The notes: generated from the letters alone by a model not told the origin. 64,000 nt of DNA from Rhea pennata (GCF_028389875.1 NC_084663.1:99065190-99129189), one strand, 5' to 3'. Shown: positions 1 to 17,266, counted from the first letter of the stretch. Numbers and translations are program-made.

Positions 1-1560
1 CACATAGGAATTTTAAGCTATTTCTCATTTAGTATATTCAACCCTGTGTTCTTGTAATTACCAAATTTTAAATTTTATGTACACTTCATTTAAATGTTGT
101 CTTTTTTTCTTCTTTAAGAACTTCTAATGACAACCCAGGCTTGGTGTAAACAATGATGTCATGCTTATATCTTCATTCATAACTGGAATGCATATGCATT
201 GTAATAACAGTGCTAATTGGCAGAGACACTAATAGCTGAACTAGTAGGAAGAAAAAACTGTTCTTTCAGAATGAACTGTGCTTTTTCATTATTTATTTTA
301 CTTCCTTTGTGCAGTGAGATCCAGTTTCAAGGTTATAATGTTTTTTTTCTTTCCAGCACTTCCTGACATTTAGAAATGTAAACTAGGGGAAGGAACTCCA
401 TCTTTGCACATGCCAAAGCTAGTTCCAGCTTGTATAGTAAAGGACTGCATAATTTTAGAAGGGTGCTAAAAGTTCTTACAGGCAACACAGCTCCCATTGC
501 GTAAGGAGACGCTTGAGAATGCAATGAGAGAAAGTCCCTTAGATTTGTGACTCACAGTGGTATTTAAAGGCTAACTTTAGGCATGGAGCAGGGGCGGACT
601 GGATTCTCCAGGTTACTGACGTCTCTGGAGTCAATGTAGGAGCGGGGAGAGAGAGCGAAAGAGGGACTGATTTCTTTGACAGGGGATTCAGAGCACCTAA
701 ATGAGGTTTCAGTTCTGAATCACCCTGTGACATAGCCTCTGTCTGCCTTGACTGTGGTAGGAGCCTCCAGAGACTTTGTCTCTTGGGTTTATAATGAGTT
801 TTCTTTGTCAGACTTCTCAGGCACAGAGAACGAGCACATGGCTTCAACTGGCAAAGGTCCTAAATCACTCTTTGAATTGTTCTCTCAACTTATCCTATCC
901 AAGTGGGATGCAGAGTCCTGAACACGATCAAGAGTGAAGCACTGTTTCCTGTCTGCTTTGCTGTCTCTTGCAAAGGGAATGTACTTCAGTTCTCTATATT
1001 GTTTTGCCGATTATGAACCACATTTAATTAGTTCAGAAGAAAGTAATTATATTTTGTTTAGAGCAATCTTTGTGAAACGAGCTAAGGAGTACAGTTCACT
1101 CTCATTCTTCCTAATACTACTTTTTCCTAAGAAGAGCATGTTTTTGTTGTTTCTATTATACTTTGTATTGAAGTACCTGTAATACTGAAATGTTAATAAC
1201 CTAGATATTTACCCATTTTGCTGCACAGAGAGTAAGTATCTTGTCCAGAGATGTAAAGAGTTTGTGTAACACAACTCGATTTCTCTAAAGCAGCCACAGG
1301 CCTTTCACATTTAATTCACATTTTAATTCTAAAACAACCCATCTGTGCTCTGGTCCCTCTTCTACCAGTTTATCTAACTGATGATTTTGAGATATTCCCA
1401 TGCTCTAATCTCACTTTTATACAAGTATCAAACATTTTGTAAAGATACGTGTTTTAAGGATTTTTCTTTTAAAGAAATCTTGGCCTGCAGCAGAAAGAAA
1501 GAGCATAAGAGAAAAGTTGACTTTTGTTTAAGAAAAACTACTTTCTTTTCTTTCTTGTAG
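1..1560 (+). other. PHLDB2: PHLDB2 intron (3' part)
   Basis: This is AT-rich intronic sequence upstream of the first recognisable PHLDB2 exon. It ends in a pyrimidine-rich tract and an AG at 1559-1560. I saw no further PHLDB2 exon here: the open frames at 333-524, 539-847 and 934-1182 show no resemblance to the protein. No interspersed repeat was recognised. Confidence 0.7.
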
Positions 1561-6343
<4,783 letters not shown>

Positions 6344-8135
6344 TAAAATGGGGCAATAGGGCACATTGCAATAACTTAACATATGAAGTTAGCCATATGT
6401 AGTAAAATCTGAAAAAACACATACATTGCTGGCGAATGCTCAGAAATATCCTCCTTATGATGTGCACCCAAAACCGCAGAATGAAAGGGTTTTATAAATG
6501 CATTGAAAAGGAGGACCTGTTGATTGTTTTAGTTGATCTGTACAGGAGCAGAAGAGTTAAAGCTGTTGAATCATAGTGCTCTGAAATGGAAAATTAGGCA
6601 ATTTAAGTGACAGCATTTTGATTCAGTGATAGTTCTGTACAAATTCTCCTATACAGAGAATGTCTTCATAAGCATACTAAACAGTTTACAAATGTGTGTG
6701 TTCTCATCAGTATGCAAAAATTCTAGTAATGGAACAAAAAGGTATAACAGCATATATTTTAATATGCAGCATTTGACATTTATAGATGATGAGCTGACTT
6801 TTTAAAACTCTTTTAATCAAGTATTTTATAAAAAATAAAAATAAAAAGCAACCCTAAGGTACACACACTTGCCTTAGCAGTTGAATATTACAACAGAGCC
6901 AAAGAGTTATAAAATCCCTGTATCATAATGTTTCTTTTTTCCCACACTTAGTTATACTTTAGCTTTCTATAATGGTGCCAAATAGTGCCAAAACTCTTCC
7001 TGACTTTTAACATAATTACATTGTTACAATATTCTATATGGTCAGATAACCCAGTTGCACCAACTGGATATTTAAAGTCCACATCTGTGGAGTCAACAAC
7101 AAGAGGATAGCTTTATAAATGGTTGATTTTTTTCCCCTACAAGGTGATATTAAAAAATATATATATATATTATTTTAGAAGGAAACTTTTCATAAGGAAG
7201 TGTTTTCTTAATCTGCCTTGTTGAATAGATTGAGCTGATCTTGCATCAATTTTCTTTTGATGTAGTCGGGTCCTAGTATGGTTCTAATCTTACTCTGTGC
7301 CAAGTGAACACACTACTCAAATGTCTCAGATATTGATCCCTGTGAAGCCAGTGTCAAAACATCTACCTATCTGAATTCATTAAGCCAGGATTTCAGTCCA
7401 GAACATTTTTTTACATGCATGTCTGCACAGAGTAATGCTGTCAAATGGAATACAAATAAAGAGGCAAGTTCTCAGCGTTTACACTAAGCAGTGTATAAAT
7501 TTTTAAAAAAATAGAAGTTTTAAGTAACTGAATCTGAGGAAGAGTGGTCACCGATTTAAAACCACTTTCACGTTCTTGACTAATACTGCAAAAACGTATT
7601 TAATGGAACAATTTCAAGAAAGTCTCATATATTATGACTTTAAAAAGGGTCCCCATTCCAGTAATCATGTATGTGCTATGTGGTCTGTGTAACTGAAGAC
7701 AGTGCGTTAGACATTTTTCTGTAATGAAAATGGCTTTTGATGGAGCAAATTAAAAACTGAAAGCAGAATAAAAATAGGCTGACAGAATATTTTACTGTAC
7801 TTTTAAAACCCTGTATCTGTAATGAACGGGTATGTATTCTTTTTTTGTGGTATACACAGGTGACATGGTTGGTCTAGCATGATGTACACCACTTCTGACT
7901 TGAATCATGAAAGAAGGGACAGTTATCATCTGTGCAGATCACCATAAGAAGCTTGTAATCTAATGATTTAAAGCACTATCAGAAATTAATTGCTTTGGTT
8001 TATATAATTAATATTGTTTCCTGATGTATCTTGATTTTACTTATAAGTATGGTTATAAAGGTTTTCTAATCACGATTTTTGTATCCTGCATGATGCAATG
8101 AAGGCATTTCAATAAATGTTTTTAAAAATGCATTT
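6344..8135 (+). other. PHLDB2: PHLDB2 3' untranslated region
   Basis: This is an AT-rich 3'UTR of about 1.8 kb. The best distal poly(A) signal is AATAAA at 8111-8116, followed by a T-rich stretch, so cleavage is placed near 8130-8135. Earlier AATAAA-like hexamers occur near 6830 and 7455, and one overlaps the stop codon. The exact end is inferred. Confidence 0.65.
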
Positions 8136-9445
8136 GTTTTAAATATTCACCTGATTCTTCATTTTGAGATTTTTCAGCTTTTAAATAATTTTGGATAAAT
8201 ATTTAAATAATTTAAATAATTTGGAAATACAAAGCAATTTTGTATTTCTCAGTAATAATGAATCTAAGCAATCCAAATTTTTCCCTATAAAACAGGTACA
8301 AAAAATAATCTTTCAGAAATGGCAGTCCAGTTAGGAGTGTAGTCTGTTCATTGTATGTATCTTTCTCATTTGTACAGTCCACCTAGTTTGAAAATTGTAA
8401 ATAAACAGCTCTGGAAACTGAAAAAGAAATTTTAACTACAAAAGAGAAATTGCTGAATTTCAAAATTTTCAGTTTGCCTTCTGTTTTGATTGTGACTGAT
8501 GGCAGGAGATGTTAGGGCTCTCATCATAGGAGTTTTTGCAGTTTCGACCCTTTCAGTATGTTTTCTGTTGTCGTTACACATACAGAGTAGCGTGTTTTGT
8601 GTTCGTGGACATCAAGACGAAGTAACGTAAGCAGTTTTTCCCTGTACTGGACCGGCAGGCTCCATTTTTCATGGTGAGTCTGTGAGGACCAGGGGAGCCA
8701 GGTGCACCCTTACTGTTAAGCATCTCCGGGCTGGAGACTTTCCAAGCGCACAGGCTGCACCTAGAAACCTCAGCTGCTGCCCTCCTTGGCCGGCCCTTAG
8801 CTCCGTAGGCACCGACTTGTTGTACCGTTATTTTCCGTCTTTTCGGAGGACTATAAAAAGTATTGGGTGCATTCCCGAAGTAAAACCGTGTTTGGACAAC
8901 CTTGGCTTTATTTACCTGGACCAGTATTGCTCCGGAGTGGAATAACGGTTAACTAAACACTAGTTACGTCCGATGGCCAGCAGATGGAGAAATTGCTAAG
9001 CCCCAGTGCTGCCAGAAGGGTGCCCGAGGGACGGACGGTGGGTCTTGAAAGAGCCTTTCCGGCCGAGCCTGTAGGAGCCGGTAACTACGTACAACACAGT
9101 AGCTGATATCCGCACGGCTAGAGGCCACCTCAAGTACTCGGCTTTTTTAGACTGCCTCTTACCAGCCGCTTACAGAGAGGCCCCTACCGAGGAGCACCCC
9201 CGCGGAACGCACCCCGCGCAGGGCTCACTTCACCTCCCCGCTCCCGACACCCCCTAACGGCCGCGGGGAGCCGCTAACGGCCGCGGGGCAGCGGGGCAGC
9301 GCCGCCTGCCCCCGAGCCAGCGCACGCGCGCCCCTTCCCGGCAGGCCGCAGGCGGGAGGGGGCGCGTGCGCATGGCGCGGCGGGCGGCGCGTGCGCACTG
9401 AGGCGCCTCCTCGCCCGCCGCCGTGCGGGGCGGGCGCTGGCGGCC
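8136..9445 (+). other. PHLDB2-ABHD10 intergenic interval
   Basis: About 1.3 kb separates the PHLDB2 poly(A) signal from the ABHD10 start codon. The first 400 bases are AT-rich. From about 8520 the CpG frequency rises, and it merges into the ABHD10 island after about 9000. The ORF at 8682-8945 has no recognisable family and is best regarded as CpG-shore sequence. Confidence 0.7.
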
Positions 9446-9850
9446 ATGGCGGCGGCGGCGGCGCGCGCGGTGCGGGGGCTGGTGCGGGGCGGCGCTGCCG
9501 CGGCGGGCTGCCTGGGGCGGGGTGGCCGCCCTGTGCCGGGGCTCCCGGGTAAGGGAAGGGCCGCGGAGCGCCTCTGCCGGTCTTCCTGCGCTGCTCTGCG
9601 GGCGCCGGCCGGCCGGGGGGGAGGGGGCGGGGCGCCCGACCGTTAAAGTCCGTTGGCGGGCGCGTGACGGGTGCGCGTGCGTTGTGGCCCGCTTTGCAGC
9701 CTGAGCGGGGAGGAGGCTCGGGGGGGCGCAGGGGTCGCGGGAAGCTTCCCCGCGGCGCGGCGGCTGCTCCCTCCTCCGCTCCTGCTGCCGCTTCCTCAGG
9801 AGCTGCCAAGAGGAGGAGGTGGCCCAGGCCTCGCGCTTGGGTGGGTGTGA
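9050..9850 (+). promoter_or_regulatory. ABHD10: CpG-island promoter and first exon of ABHD10
   Basis: The sequence becomes very GC-rich with dense CpG. It holds several GC-box-like GGGCGG cores and no clear TATA box. The ABHD10 start codon at 9446 lies inside it, in the strong context GCGGCCATGG. This fits a housekeeping-type promoter with dispersed start sites. Island borders are by eye. Long open frames on both strands reflect high GC and few stop codons, not extra genes. Confidence 0.85.
9446..9548 (+). CDS. ABHD10: ABHD10 exon 1 (targeting peptide)
   Basis: The start at 9446 was chosen for its strong Kozak context and because its frame matches exon 2. The exon ends in CCG G before the donor GTAAGG at 9549. 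It encodes 34 residues beginning [16 protein letters not shown], a likely mitochondrial presequence. This part diverges from the human N-terminus, so the assignment rests on frame, splice phase and position. Confidence 0.85.
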
Positions 9851-12800
9851 AATGTGCCGGAGGGTGAGGCCTCGCCAGGCCCTGTTGGCCTCCGCTGTTG
9901 AGCGGGGTGTACACCTGCCCAAGCACAAGGCCGCGCTCTCGCTCTTCCAGATCCAGTGTTTCTCTGTTTTCTTGAGATTTGTCCAGTTCCTTAAACCTGA
10001 CAGAAAACTGTTTGCTTTCCTTGCTGAGAGACTGAACCTCATATGAGGTTGCTGAAAGTAGAAATGAATAAAAGTGTTTGCTGCTGCTAAAGGCGCATGT
10101 TGTGTGCCTGCATAAAAAGTGCTTGCAGTGATTTTTCTTTTCCTGGAAGGTTAGAGGAAAATGGTTATAGGATGATAATATCTGATTGTTTAGTGTGCTC
10201 TCAGGTACTCTGAGAGAGGGCTAAGCAGCAGTTCCCATTGGTGTCCTCGTGGGTTTCTTAACTCTGTAGTATCCGCGATTGCATAAAACAAAAGGGTGGT
10301 CAGTGTAGAGGCCATTATTTAGAAGAGCAACATTTGTCTGCTACTGCTCTTTGCAGTGGGTAGGTTACAGTGCTTGAGCATCCCAAATTACTCAGCGGAT
10401 GTCCTGGGCTTTTGGTAAAGGTTTCCACCTGTGTAGCATCATTTATGATTGCTGTTGGTCATAACACAAAATTGCACAGTGCCTCCATAGTATCAGACAA
10501 AGCTCCTGGGTTTCCCTGCAGTTAGCTGTTGCCAACAGTAATTTGTGGTAATCTGCACCCTTCAGAAGTGCTTCCCTGGTCTTTCTGGGGTCTCAGTGAG
10601 ATCTGGAGAAGAAGTTACTGGGTGGATGTTCAGTTATTAATGTTCTTGACCACTCTAAAGAGAATCCTGATTCGTGTGGATTGTACTTCAGGTTGGCTGG
10701 CTGGGCTGGTGGCTTTAGGTTTTTGCATTATTTATGTTAGGATTGCTGGTGGTGCACTAACAGTGACGCTTGTCAAATGTACAAGGCTGGTTTGTGGGGT
10801 ATCTTAGATAGCAGTTGTCTTGCAGCTGCAGTTTAAATCTTGCTCAGTGACAGAGTTTGAGGGCACCCTCCAGAGTGCTGCAGGGTGGAAACCAACCCCT
10901 GCAGAGGTGGCCATGAGAGTTTATGGGAGAGAAAAATATTCCTAATTCTTTCTGTCAAGTTCAGCACTTTCTGGCGTATCTAATCTCTTGCTGGCAGCTG
11001 AAGAAGTGGCTGACTTACTGGCACAGACAGGCAAACAAAAAGCTGTAGTGTAGATATGTCTGAACAAATACACCTTTACTGTGATATTTATTCCCCTTCA
11101 AAATAACTGCAGCATAGTAGGATAAGGTAGTAGTAGGATAAAAAACTGTCCCAACTTTTCAGGAAAGATTTATTATTATTTTTTCAATCTGTAGTTCCAA
11201 TTTTTAACTTAAATTTTAACTGTTAGTGTTTTGTAATATCCAGCATCTTTCCTGCATGCACCTTTACTCATGCATGTACAAATTAATACAAAAAGCTTGA
11301 CTGTAATCTCTCTGAAAACAGAATCCAATGCTGCAGAGCAGTTAAATGGTGTGAATACTGCCAAGGCCTGGTTTTGCACAGTTTATCTACCAGTTGTGTA
11401 ACCAGGGAGCCGTCATCTTTCATTTGGGGTAGTGTGGGCTTTGTACCCCACTACTGATTTGCAGTATTCGTGTCCTCTTTTATTCTAAAAATTAAGAGTA
11501 TCAGAGTTTTATCAGAAGTCTAGACCAAGCTTTCAGTTTAGCAAGTTATTTTGCAAAGTGGGATAATAAAGTGGATTAGTTCTTGCTGTCACCTCTGTAC
11601 AGATCACTTACCTTCACCCACAATAGACAGCTAAACTTAGATTAAATATGGTAATGCTGGTTGAGATTCATTGCAGTATTAATGATAATGAGTACTTTCT
11701 TCTTTGTTTGAAACCGGCTCAAATTTTTGATGATTATTAATATGAATAACAGTCCAACCTAATGTTCACTTTCAAAGTATGTCTGGTTTGCTGTCTTGAA
11801 CAAAACAAAGTATGTCGTAAGTTCTCAGTACACCAGCAGGAAGACTTTCTTCTAATAATGTGTAGCAGATCACGTTGCCAGAAGTTGAACTAAACAATCT
11901 TACATTTTTTAAATATTTGCAAATACTTAGATTTTTGAAGTGGTATTTTATTCTGGGTAGATGTAGAACAGCACGAACAATAAAATAGTTTATCTGCCCT
12001 GGCAAGAATATACCGAATCGTGTGGTGGGATATCTGTGCCTCTTTAGAAGATGATTAAGAACGTCACAGATCTGCAGAGGTCAACTCTGTTTCTTCTTAT
12101 GGGACGTGTTCAGTTGTATTCTGTATTTACAGAAAATGTAGAGGTGTTTTGTTTTTGTTTTTTATTTTCTGTGCTTCATATCTGGGAAAAAAAGACTCGT
12201 GTTAAAAATGGCACATGCTAAATAACTTGACACAGAGCCTATCACCTTACTTATTTTCAGTATTATTGACAATAATACTTAGCTTAAGCAGAAATAGCTG
12301 TTGATGACATGCCCCCAAAAGGCTAGATATTATTTATTTATTGGCTATTTTTTTTTAGTTTTGGTTAATGGTCTATGCCAATGTTGGTTTATGTTCATCA
12401 TGTTAGAAAAGGTAAAATTGCAAGCTTCTTTCCCAGTTCCCACTTTCTTTTATAACTTTTCCCCTTGTATCTGTCTCCTGCACAGACCTTGTGGATGTGG
12501 AGTTTTGACCCACTTGCGGTTTTGACCTTCAGTTGTAACTTTCCTCAGAAGTTTGCCATCTTATGTAATTGCAAACTTCCTTTCATGCATAGTACTTCAG
12601 TCCCAAAGTTGTATTTATTGATATTCACTCCTGAAAAAACAAAAGGAAAAATAAAGTTAAAATAAACAGATGGAAAAGTATCATTTCATGTGAAAATAAG
12701 TAAACATTCAAGATAATATAAAAGCTGAGGGAAAAGGAGGTATAGCAGACCTTGGCATTCAGCTTCTGTCAACCCCTTTGCTAATTGCTGGGTCAGCTGC

Positions 12801-15800
12801 TTATGCGGTTGGCGCTAAATGATCTGAGAATGAATCTCAGTCGGTCCTGCCTTCCAGGTTGATCAATAGTAGTTATAACCACTGAAGAATGTAGTGGAGA
12901 CTATTTTTTTTTCACTTGAGCCTAATTATATTATTTTCAAATAATATGCCGATATTTCCTGAAACACAGTTTTATAAAATATTAGTATTTCTGCCAAAGT
13001 TATCATGATGGTTGTACTAAATAGCTCTTTCTATCAGTTTGCAGGCCGAAATCATCGGTTAGCTTCCTTACTCGACCAGATCGACCAAATCTAGCTTACC
13101 ATAGACTAAAAGGCAGGAATCCAGGGATTATTTTCCTTCCAGGCCTTAATTCAAATATGAACGGTCAGAAAGCAATTGCCCTTGAGGATTTCTGCAACTC
13201 TCTAGGTCATGCCTTCATCAGGTACATTCAGAGTGGTGTTCTCAAGAAAATGAAACAATTGTATCATCATTTGGAAGAGGGGGGAATGGTTTTAGCAGAA
13301 AAAAAATCCATAAGTACTGAGATTAATTTTCCTTAATCTCTTAGTAGTAAATGTAGACTTTGGCATTTGGTTTGGAACATGGACTCTGTTTTTTAAAAAG
13401 ATTAAAGGTATCTCCGTTGCAGTGATAATGTGCATTTGAAACCTAGGCTTTGTCTTTTGAGAGACTGAGGTAAATCATGTAAATATGTATTCTGAAAGTA
13501 ATTCAGAAAACTGTGATAAATTTCTGTAGTCTAGTCAGTGCTGTGTGCTATGTTCAGGCTGCAAGCACAAAAAGAAGAAAGGAAAAAGCTTACAAATTCT
13601 GGGTGTAGGGACAGGAATTCTAATTTTTGTGAATTATCACTGTTAGCATTCTTTTTAACTGCAAGATCTGATTAAACTATCCAGTGACTTGTATGATTTT
13701 AGAGGATCTTGTATGTAATTGGTGAGATTCTCCTTTGATAGGCTGGTGGAATGCTGAGTTTTATAAATATTTCTAATTGGTAATATTTGAAAGGGTCTTT
13801 TACATATTAAAAATATCTTTAAAAATGCAGCTTGACACATTTTTGCTAAAAGGGAAATTCTATGTGTCTGGGAGTTATCCTAGTAAATTTGGTTATTTGT
13901 ATGTCACAGTATAAGAATAGTGCATCACCTCATTGTATATGTTGCATTTAAATCTCCTTTCATGTGATTTTTTTGATGCTAAAGATAAGCAGGACCAAGT
14001 AAGAAAATAAGCAATGTGATACATTGTCATCTGTTTAATTTTGATTAAATAGTACCGTTTCATTAGATTCTGTGTAGCTGCAGACAGTACTACAAATCTC
14101 ATTTTTATGGTTACTTTTGCAGATTTGACTATACAGGATGTGGAAGTTCAAATGGTAATATCGAGGAGTGCACGATAGGGAAATGGAGAAAGGATGTTCT
14201 ATCTATATTGGATGAACTTACAGATGGACCACAGGTTATATTTTATTTCTATGTATAGTACATTTTCCTCCCTCAAGATAGAGCATTATGTACTTGAAAA
14301 TGTGCTACAGAAGCTCTGGTAAACAATAGTTTCTATTTACAGTCTCTTTCTCGTAACAACTTGCACTCTCAAGATGATTAATTTGAAATCAGTCAGATTC
14401 GTAGGACGTCTTTCACACGCATGTGGATTGCAGAACCATCTGGAGGTCACTTAGTCAGGCCCCTAACTAGGTCAAGGACTGTCACCGCAGTGGGTCAGGT
14501 CAGTCTAGGCTTTGTCCTGAGGAGTCTCGGAAATTCTGAGGATGAAGTTTCCACCTGACCTCTCTGGGCAGCCTGTTCTAGTGCTGCACTGCCCTCCTAG
14601 TGAAAAAGCTTTTCCATGTCTAAATGGTAGTGTCCAGGTGCTGATGAATTAACTAATTAAAAAGACTTTAACGGTAGCATTAAAAGTTAAGATACTGTGT
14701 ATATGGTAAAATACCTAACAAAATTGTCAGCGGAAGCAGCATTAGGTTTCTTCTTTAATTTTAGAAGTGAAATGTAGATGCTCATTCAACTACTGTGTGG
14801 AACTTGAGAACTGCTGCCACCTGGAAATACCTCAGTATTTTGTTAAAACCTTTTTGTACTACAAATTGCTTTCGTTGGTCCCTGTCATTGCACTGAGCCT
14901 TTGTGATGTGCGTTTATTTTAAGAAAGAAGCATAAAATATGCATGTGGTACTGAATTGTTTCACCTCTCATTTTGTTTACAGTGTTTCAGTGCCAGTCAG
15001 CAATAACCAGCCATGCCAAACAAAAAAATAAAATACCAGATCTTGTGGTGCTTACTCAGGCAAAATTTCCACTGGAGATGACAGCAGTTCTGCCTGGGTA
15101 AGGACAGCAGGATTGTGCCCGAGGTTTAAATAGTTAAACAGATGAAAGCTGATGTTTTGTGAAAGAAAAACATAAAATATTAGATGCTTCCTGTACAATA
15201 ACGTCTTGTTTCCTCTCTTTTAAGATTCTGGTGGGCTCCAGTTTAGGGGGATGGCTGATGCTTCATGCTGCAGTGGCGCGCCCAGATAAAGTAGCTGCTC
15301 TAGTTGGAGTAGCTGTAGCAGCAGATCATCTTGTAACAACTTTTAACAGGCTTCCCATTGAGGTAAATGCTCATGGTTGGCTTTTGTGCAAGCTAAACTC
15401 TATCAAACATTTAATATAGTGTGTTGTTCAAATGCTGTACTTAGCCTGCACATCTTCTGGTAATTTTTCTGTGGGTATGTTGGAGGTAAACTGAAAGCTT
15501 ACATTAATTTGAAAATCTGAAAAATACTGTGCTTCTGCTGTGAAGCTAATGTGAATACTGCCTAGAATGTGTTTATGTGGCATATAGGACATGGAGTTAC
15601 AAATGGCTGTTTTTCAGCAATCCATTAGACGCCAGTGTTAAAGATTTTATACTTGCATTCAAATTGGATTGAATCTATTCAGCTTATTGGGTATAAGGTG
15701 AATAGGATTGTGCTTTCAAGGGTGAAGAAGTAGCTGTTAAAGTAGTTGAGATGATACTGGGTGAGATAAATCTGACACAGGCCCTGCATAGAAAGGGAAT

Positions 15801-17266
15801 TCTTCAGATCAGTGTGTTTGTAAAGAATCTGTGAGATGTAGATGGCACAAAGTCTTTCTTCACGTTGCCTGCTTAATGGCACTCGGTCTTCAGGAAAGTA
15901 AATTGGTTGTAATAACGTTACAAAGAAATATGTCAGCAAATAACTCATACTGTAGAATAATTAAAATATTTTTTTTGATGATATTCTAGTATCATTACCT
16001 AAAGCTTTATTCATACATGAGTTTAAGCTTTACTGATCATGAGTAGGCTTACTTTTGACATCTGTTTATGGCTTATTAATTAAATAGATTGAAAAAATTA
16101 GTGTCTTACATCGTGTCTTGTAAAGAACTATTTCTTATCCTTTATGCTGATTTTTTTTTCCAAAAGAGGGAAAATTGTGAAGAACAACAACGATGCTTTT
16201 TAAAAGATACTTATTATGGGTTGGTTCAGGTTAAATGAGACAGAAGTCACAGGTAGTTAGGAATAATGTACAAAAAAACTAAACATTTTCGGTAGATATT
16301 ACTCTTCTTGTGTGTAGCAGTCAAGTTAGTATTATGCTGACGTAAGCTTAATCTATTTATTACGACGTATTTTGTGCTTTATTTATCAGAGGAAATGGAA
16401 GATAGATAGAAAATACTGACTTGACTTGATCAAAAATTATTTTCCTTAAACCCTACGGATATGCAGATCTGTCTTCAGAGTCAGGAAATATAGTATTTAA
16501 ACATTACTATTATGGCAAAGCCAGAAAAAACTCCTCACTGGAAAATTACCGTTTCCTTGGAGCCTCCTTGTTTGAGGTTCAGTGAATTGATCGAAGCCAG
16601 AAAGACCTACTGTTTATTGTGGTTGTATATCTTTTTCTTTCGGACAGATTCTGTCTGAGAATCTTAATTTAGATGGGGATTATTAACTAGATGAATTGCA
16701 GGAGAGAGGCGCAGTGTAGCTTTTGTGGCAGGGTAGGGATTTTGTCTTCTCAGATGCTGGAAGGCAGGCAGGAATATACCTTCTCTGCTAATAGGACTGG
16801 GCAAAATGAAATGTAAAAAGTCTGAGGAGATTTAGTGCATTTAGAGCAGAAATGAAAAAACTGGGGCACTCTAAAGAATTCATAACATCTTGCTTGTGTA
16901 TTATTTGCTTTTTTTTATATATAGGCACAAAAAGAAATAGAAGAAAAAGGCGAATGGAAGTTGCCAACAAAGCATAGCGAGGAAGGCTATTACTCTCTGA
17001 CATATGACTTCATTAGAGAAGCAGAAAACCACTGTGTGTTGAATAGTCCTATTCCTGTAACGTGTCCCATAAGACTTATTCATGGCATGAAGGATGATGA
17101 CGTCCCTTGGCAGATCTCTATGCAAGTTGCAGATCGTGTTCTGAGCAAAGATGTGGATGTTATCCTCCGCAAAGCTGGCCAGCATCGTATGAGTGACAAG
17201 GAAGATACAAAGCTTCTTGTGAATACTGTTGATGATTTAATTGACAAGCTGACAACACTAGCATAA
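9446..17266 (+). CDS. ABHD10: ABHD10, mitochondrial alpha/beta hydrolase (S-depalmitoylase), five exons
   Basis: ABHD10 is a mitochondrial serine hydrolase. Literature activities are removal of palmitate from cysteines (for example on PRDX5) and cleavage of acyl glucuronides. The five exons are 9446-9548, 13038-13221, 14123-14234, 15225-15362 and 16925-17266. They join in frame to 292 residues, against 306 in human. Residues 1-34 are rich in Ala, Arg and Gly with no acidic residues, as in a mitochondrial presequence. The nucleophile elbow is GSSLG with Ser139. Asp236 in [10 protein letters not shown] and His266 in GQHRMSD complete the triad, each 13 positions before the human numbering as I recall it. 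[10 protein letters not shown] near residue 55 is the expected oxyanion-loop region. It starts about 1.3 kb after the PHLDB2 poly(A) signal on the same strand. I see no frame break. Confidence 0.96.
9549..13037 (+). other. ABHD10: ABHD10 intron 1
   Basis: This intron is 3.5 kb. Its first 300 bases continue the CpG island and the rest is AT-rich. No exon, RNA gene or transposon was recognised. ORFs at 10529-10807, 11772-12005 and 12301-12525 lack any recognisable similarity. Confidence 0.8.
13038..13221 (+). CDS. ABHD10: ABHD10 exon 2
   Basis: Two AGs are available: ctatcag (ending 13037) and tttgcag (ending 13044). Only the first keeps the frame, giving [10 protein letters not shown] like the human protein. 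The exon encodes [16 protein letters not shown] and [17 protein letters not shown], then ends in AG before GTACAT. Confidence 0.93.
13222..14122 (+). other. ABHD10: ABHD10 intron 2
   Basis: This 901-nt AT-rich intron has no recognised element. Apparent ORFs on the minus strand (13655-13840 and 13893-14102) have no similarity that I can name. Confidence 0.85.
14123..14234 (+). CDS. ABHD10: ABHD10 exon 3
   Basis: The 112-nt exon completes the split Arg codon (AG+A). It encodes [15 protein letters not shown], then [19 protein letters not shown] and GPQ, ending in phase 0 at the donor GTTATA. GKWRKDV and FDY-G-GSS are strongly conserved ABHD10 segments. Confidence 0.95.
14235..15224 (+). other. 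ABHD10: ABHD10 intron 3
   Basis: This 990-nt intron contains a short antisense CR1-like fragment at about 14428-14640. The rest is AT-rich with nothing recognised. Confidence 0.85.
14428..14640 (-). mobile_element. CR1 LINE 3' fragment (antisense)
   Basis: The phrases ctggaggtcacttagtcagg, cctctctgggcagcctgttc and gtgaaaaagcttttcc follow the order of the reverse complement of a CR1 3' end. The element therefore points to the minus strand, opposite to ABHD10. It is heavily diverged and only about 210 bases long, with no reverse transcriptase remnant. Boundaries are approximate. Confidence 0.8.
15225..15362 (+). CDS. ABHD10: ABHD10 exon 4 (nucleophile elbow)
   Basis: This exon has exactly 46 codons in phase 0 at both ends. 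It encodes [20 protein letters not shown] and continues through [16 protein letters not shown] to RLPIE. Ser139 in G-S-S-L-G is the expected catalytic nucleophile. The acceptor is ctcttttaag and the donor GTAAAT. Confidence 0.95.
15363..16924 (+). other. ABHD10: ABHD10 intron 4
   Basis: This 1.56-kb AT-rich intron ends with a T-rich tract then tatatag. No repeat element or RNA gene was recognised. The minus-strand ORF at 15679-15948 is not similar to anything I know. Confidence 0.85.
16925..17266 (+). CDS. ABHD10: ABHD10 exon 5 (Asp and His of the triad, stop)
   Basis: The 114 codons, including TAA at 17264-17266, begin [20 protein letters not shown]. They carry [16 protein letters not shown] (Asp236) and [16 protein letters not shown] (His266), and end [11 protein letters not shown]. 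This is the best-conserved part of the protein relative to human. Confidence 0.96.
   Translation, partial: AQKEIEEKGEWKLPTKHSEEGYYSLTYDFIREAENHCVLNSPIPVTCPIRLIHGMKDDDVPWQISMQVADRVLSKDVDVILRKAGQHRMSDKEDTKLLVNTVDDLIDKLTTLA

Noticed and set aside
6820-6850. Proximal PHLDB2 poly(A) site in an AATAAAAATAAAAA stretch
   Set aside because: Low-complexity A-rich sequence without a convincing downstream GU/U-rich element. The distal signal at 8111 fits better.
9225-10042. Long minus-strand ORFs (233 and 262 codons) over the ABHD10 CpG island
   Set aside because: GC-rich sequence has few stop codons. The translations are Pro/Ala/Arg-rich with no domain, overlap the true ABHD10 exon 1 in other frames, and have no splice or homology support.
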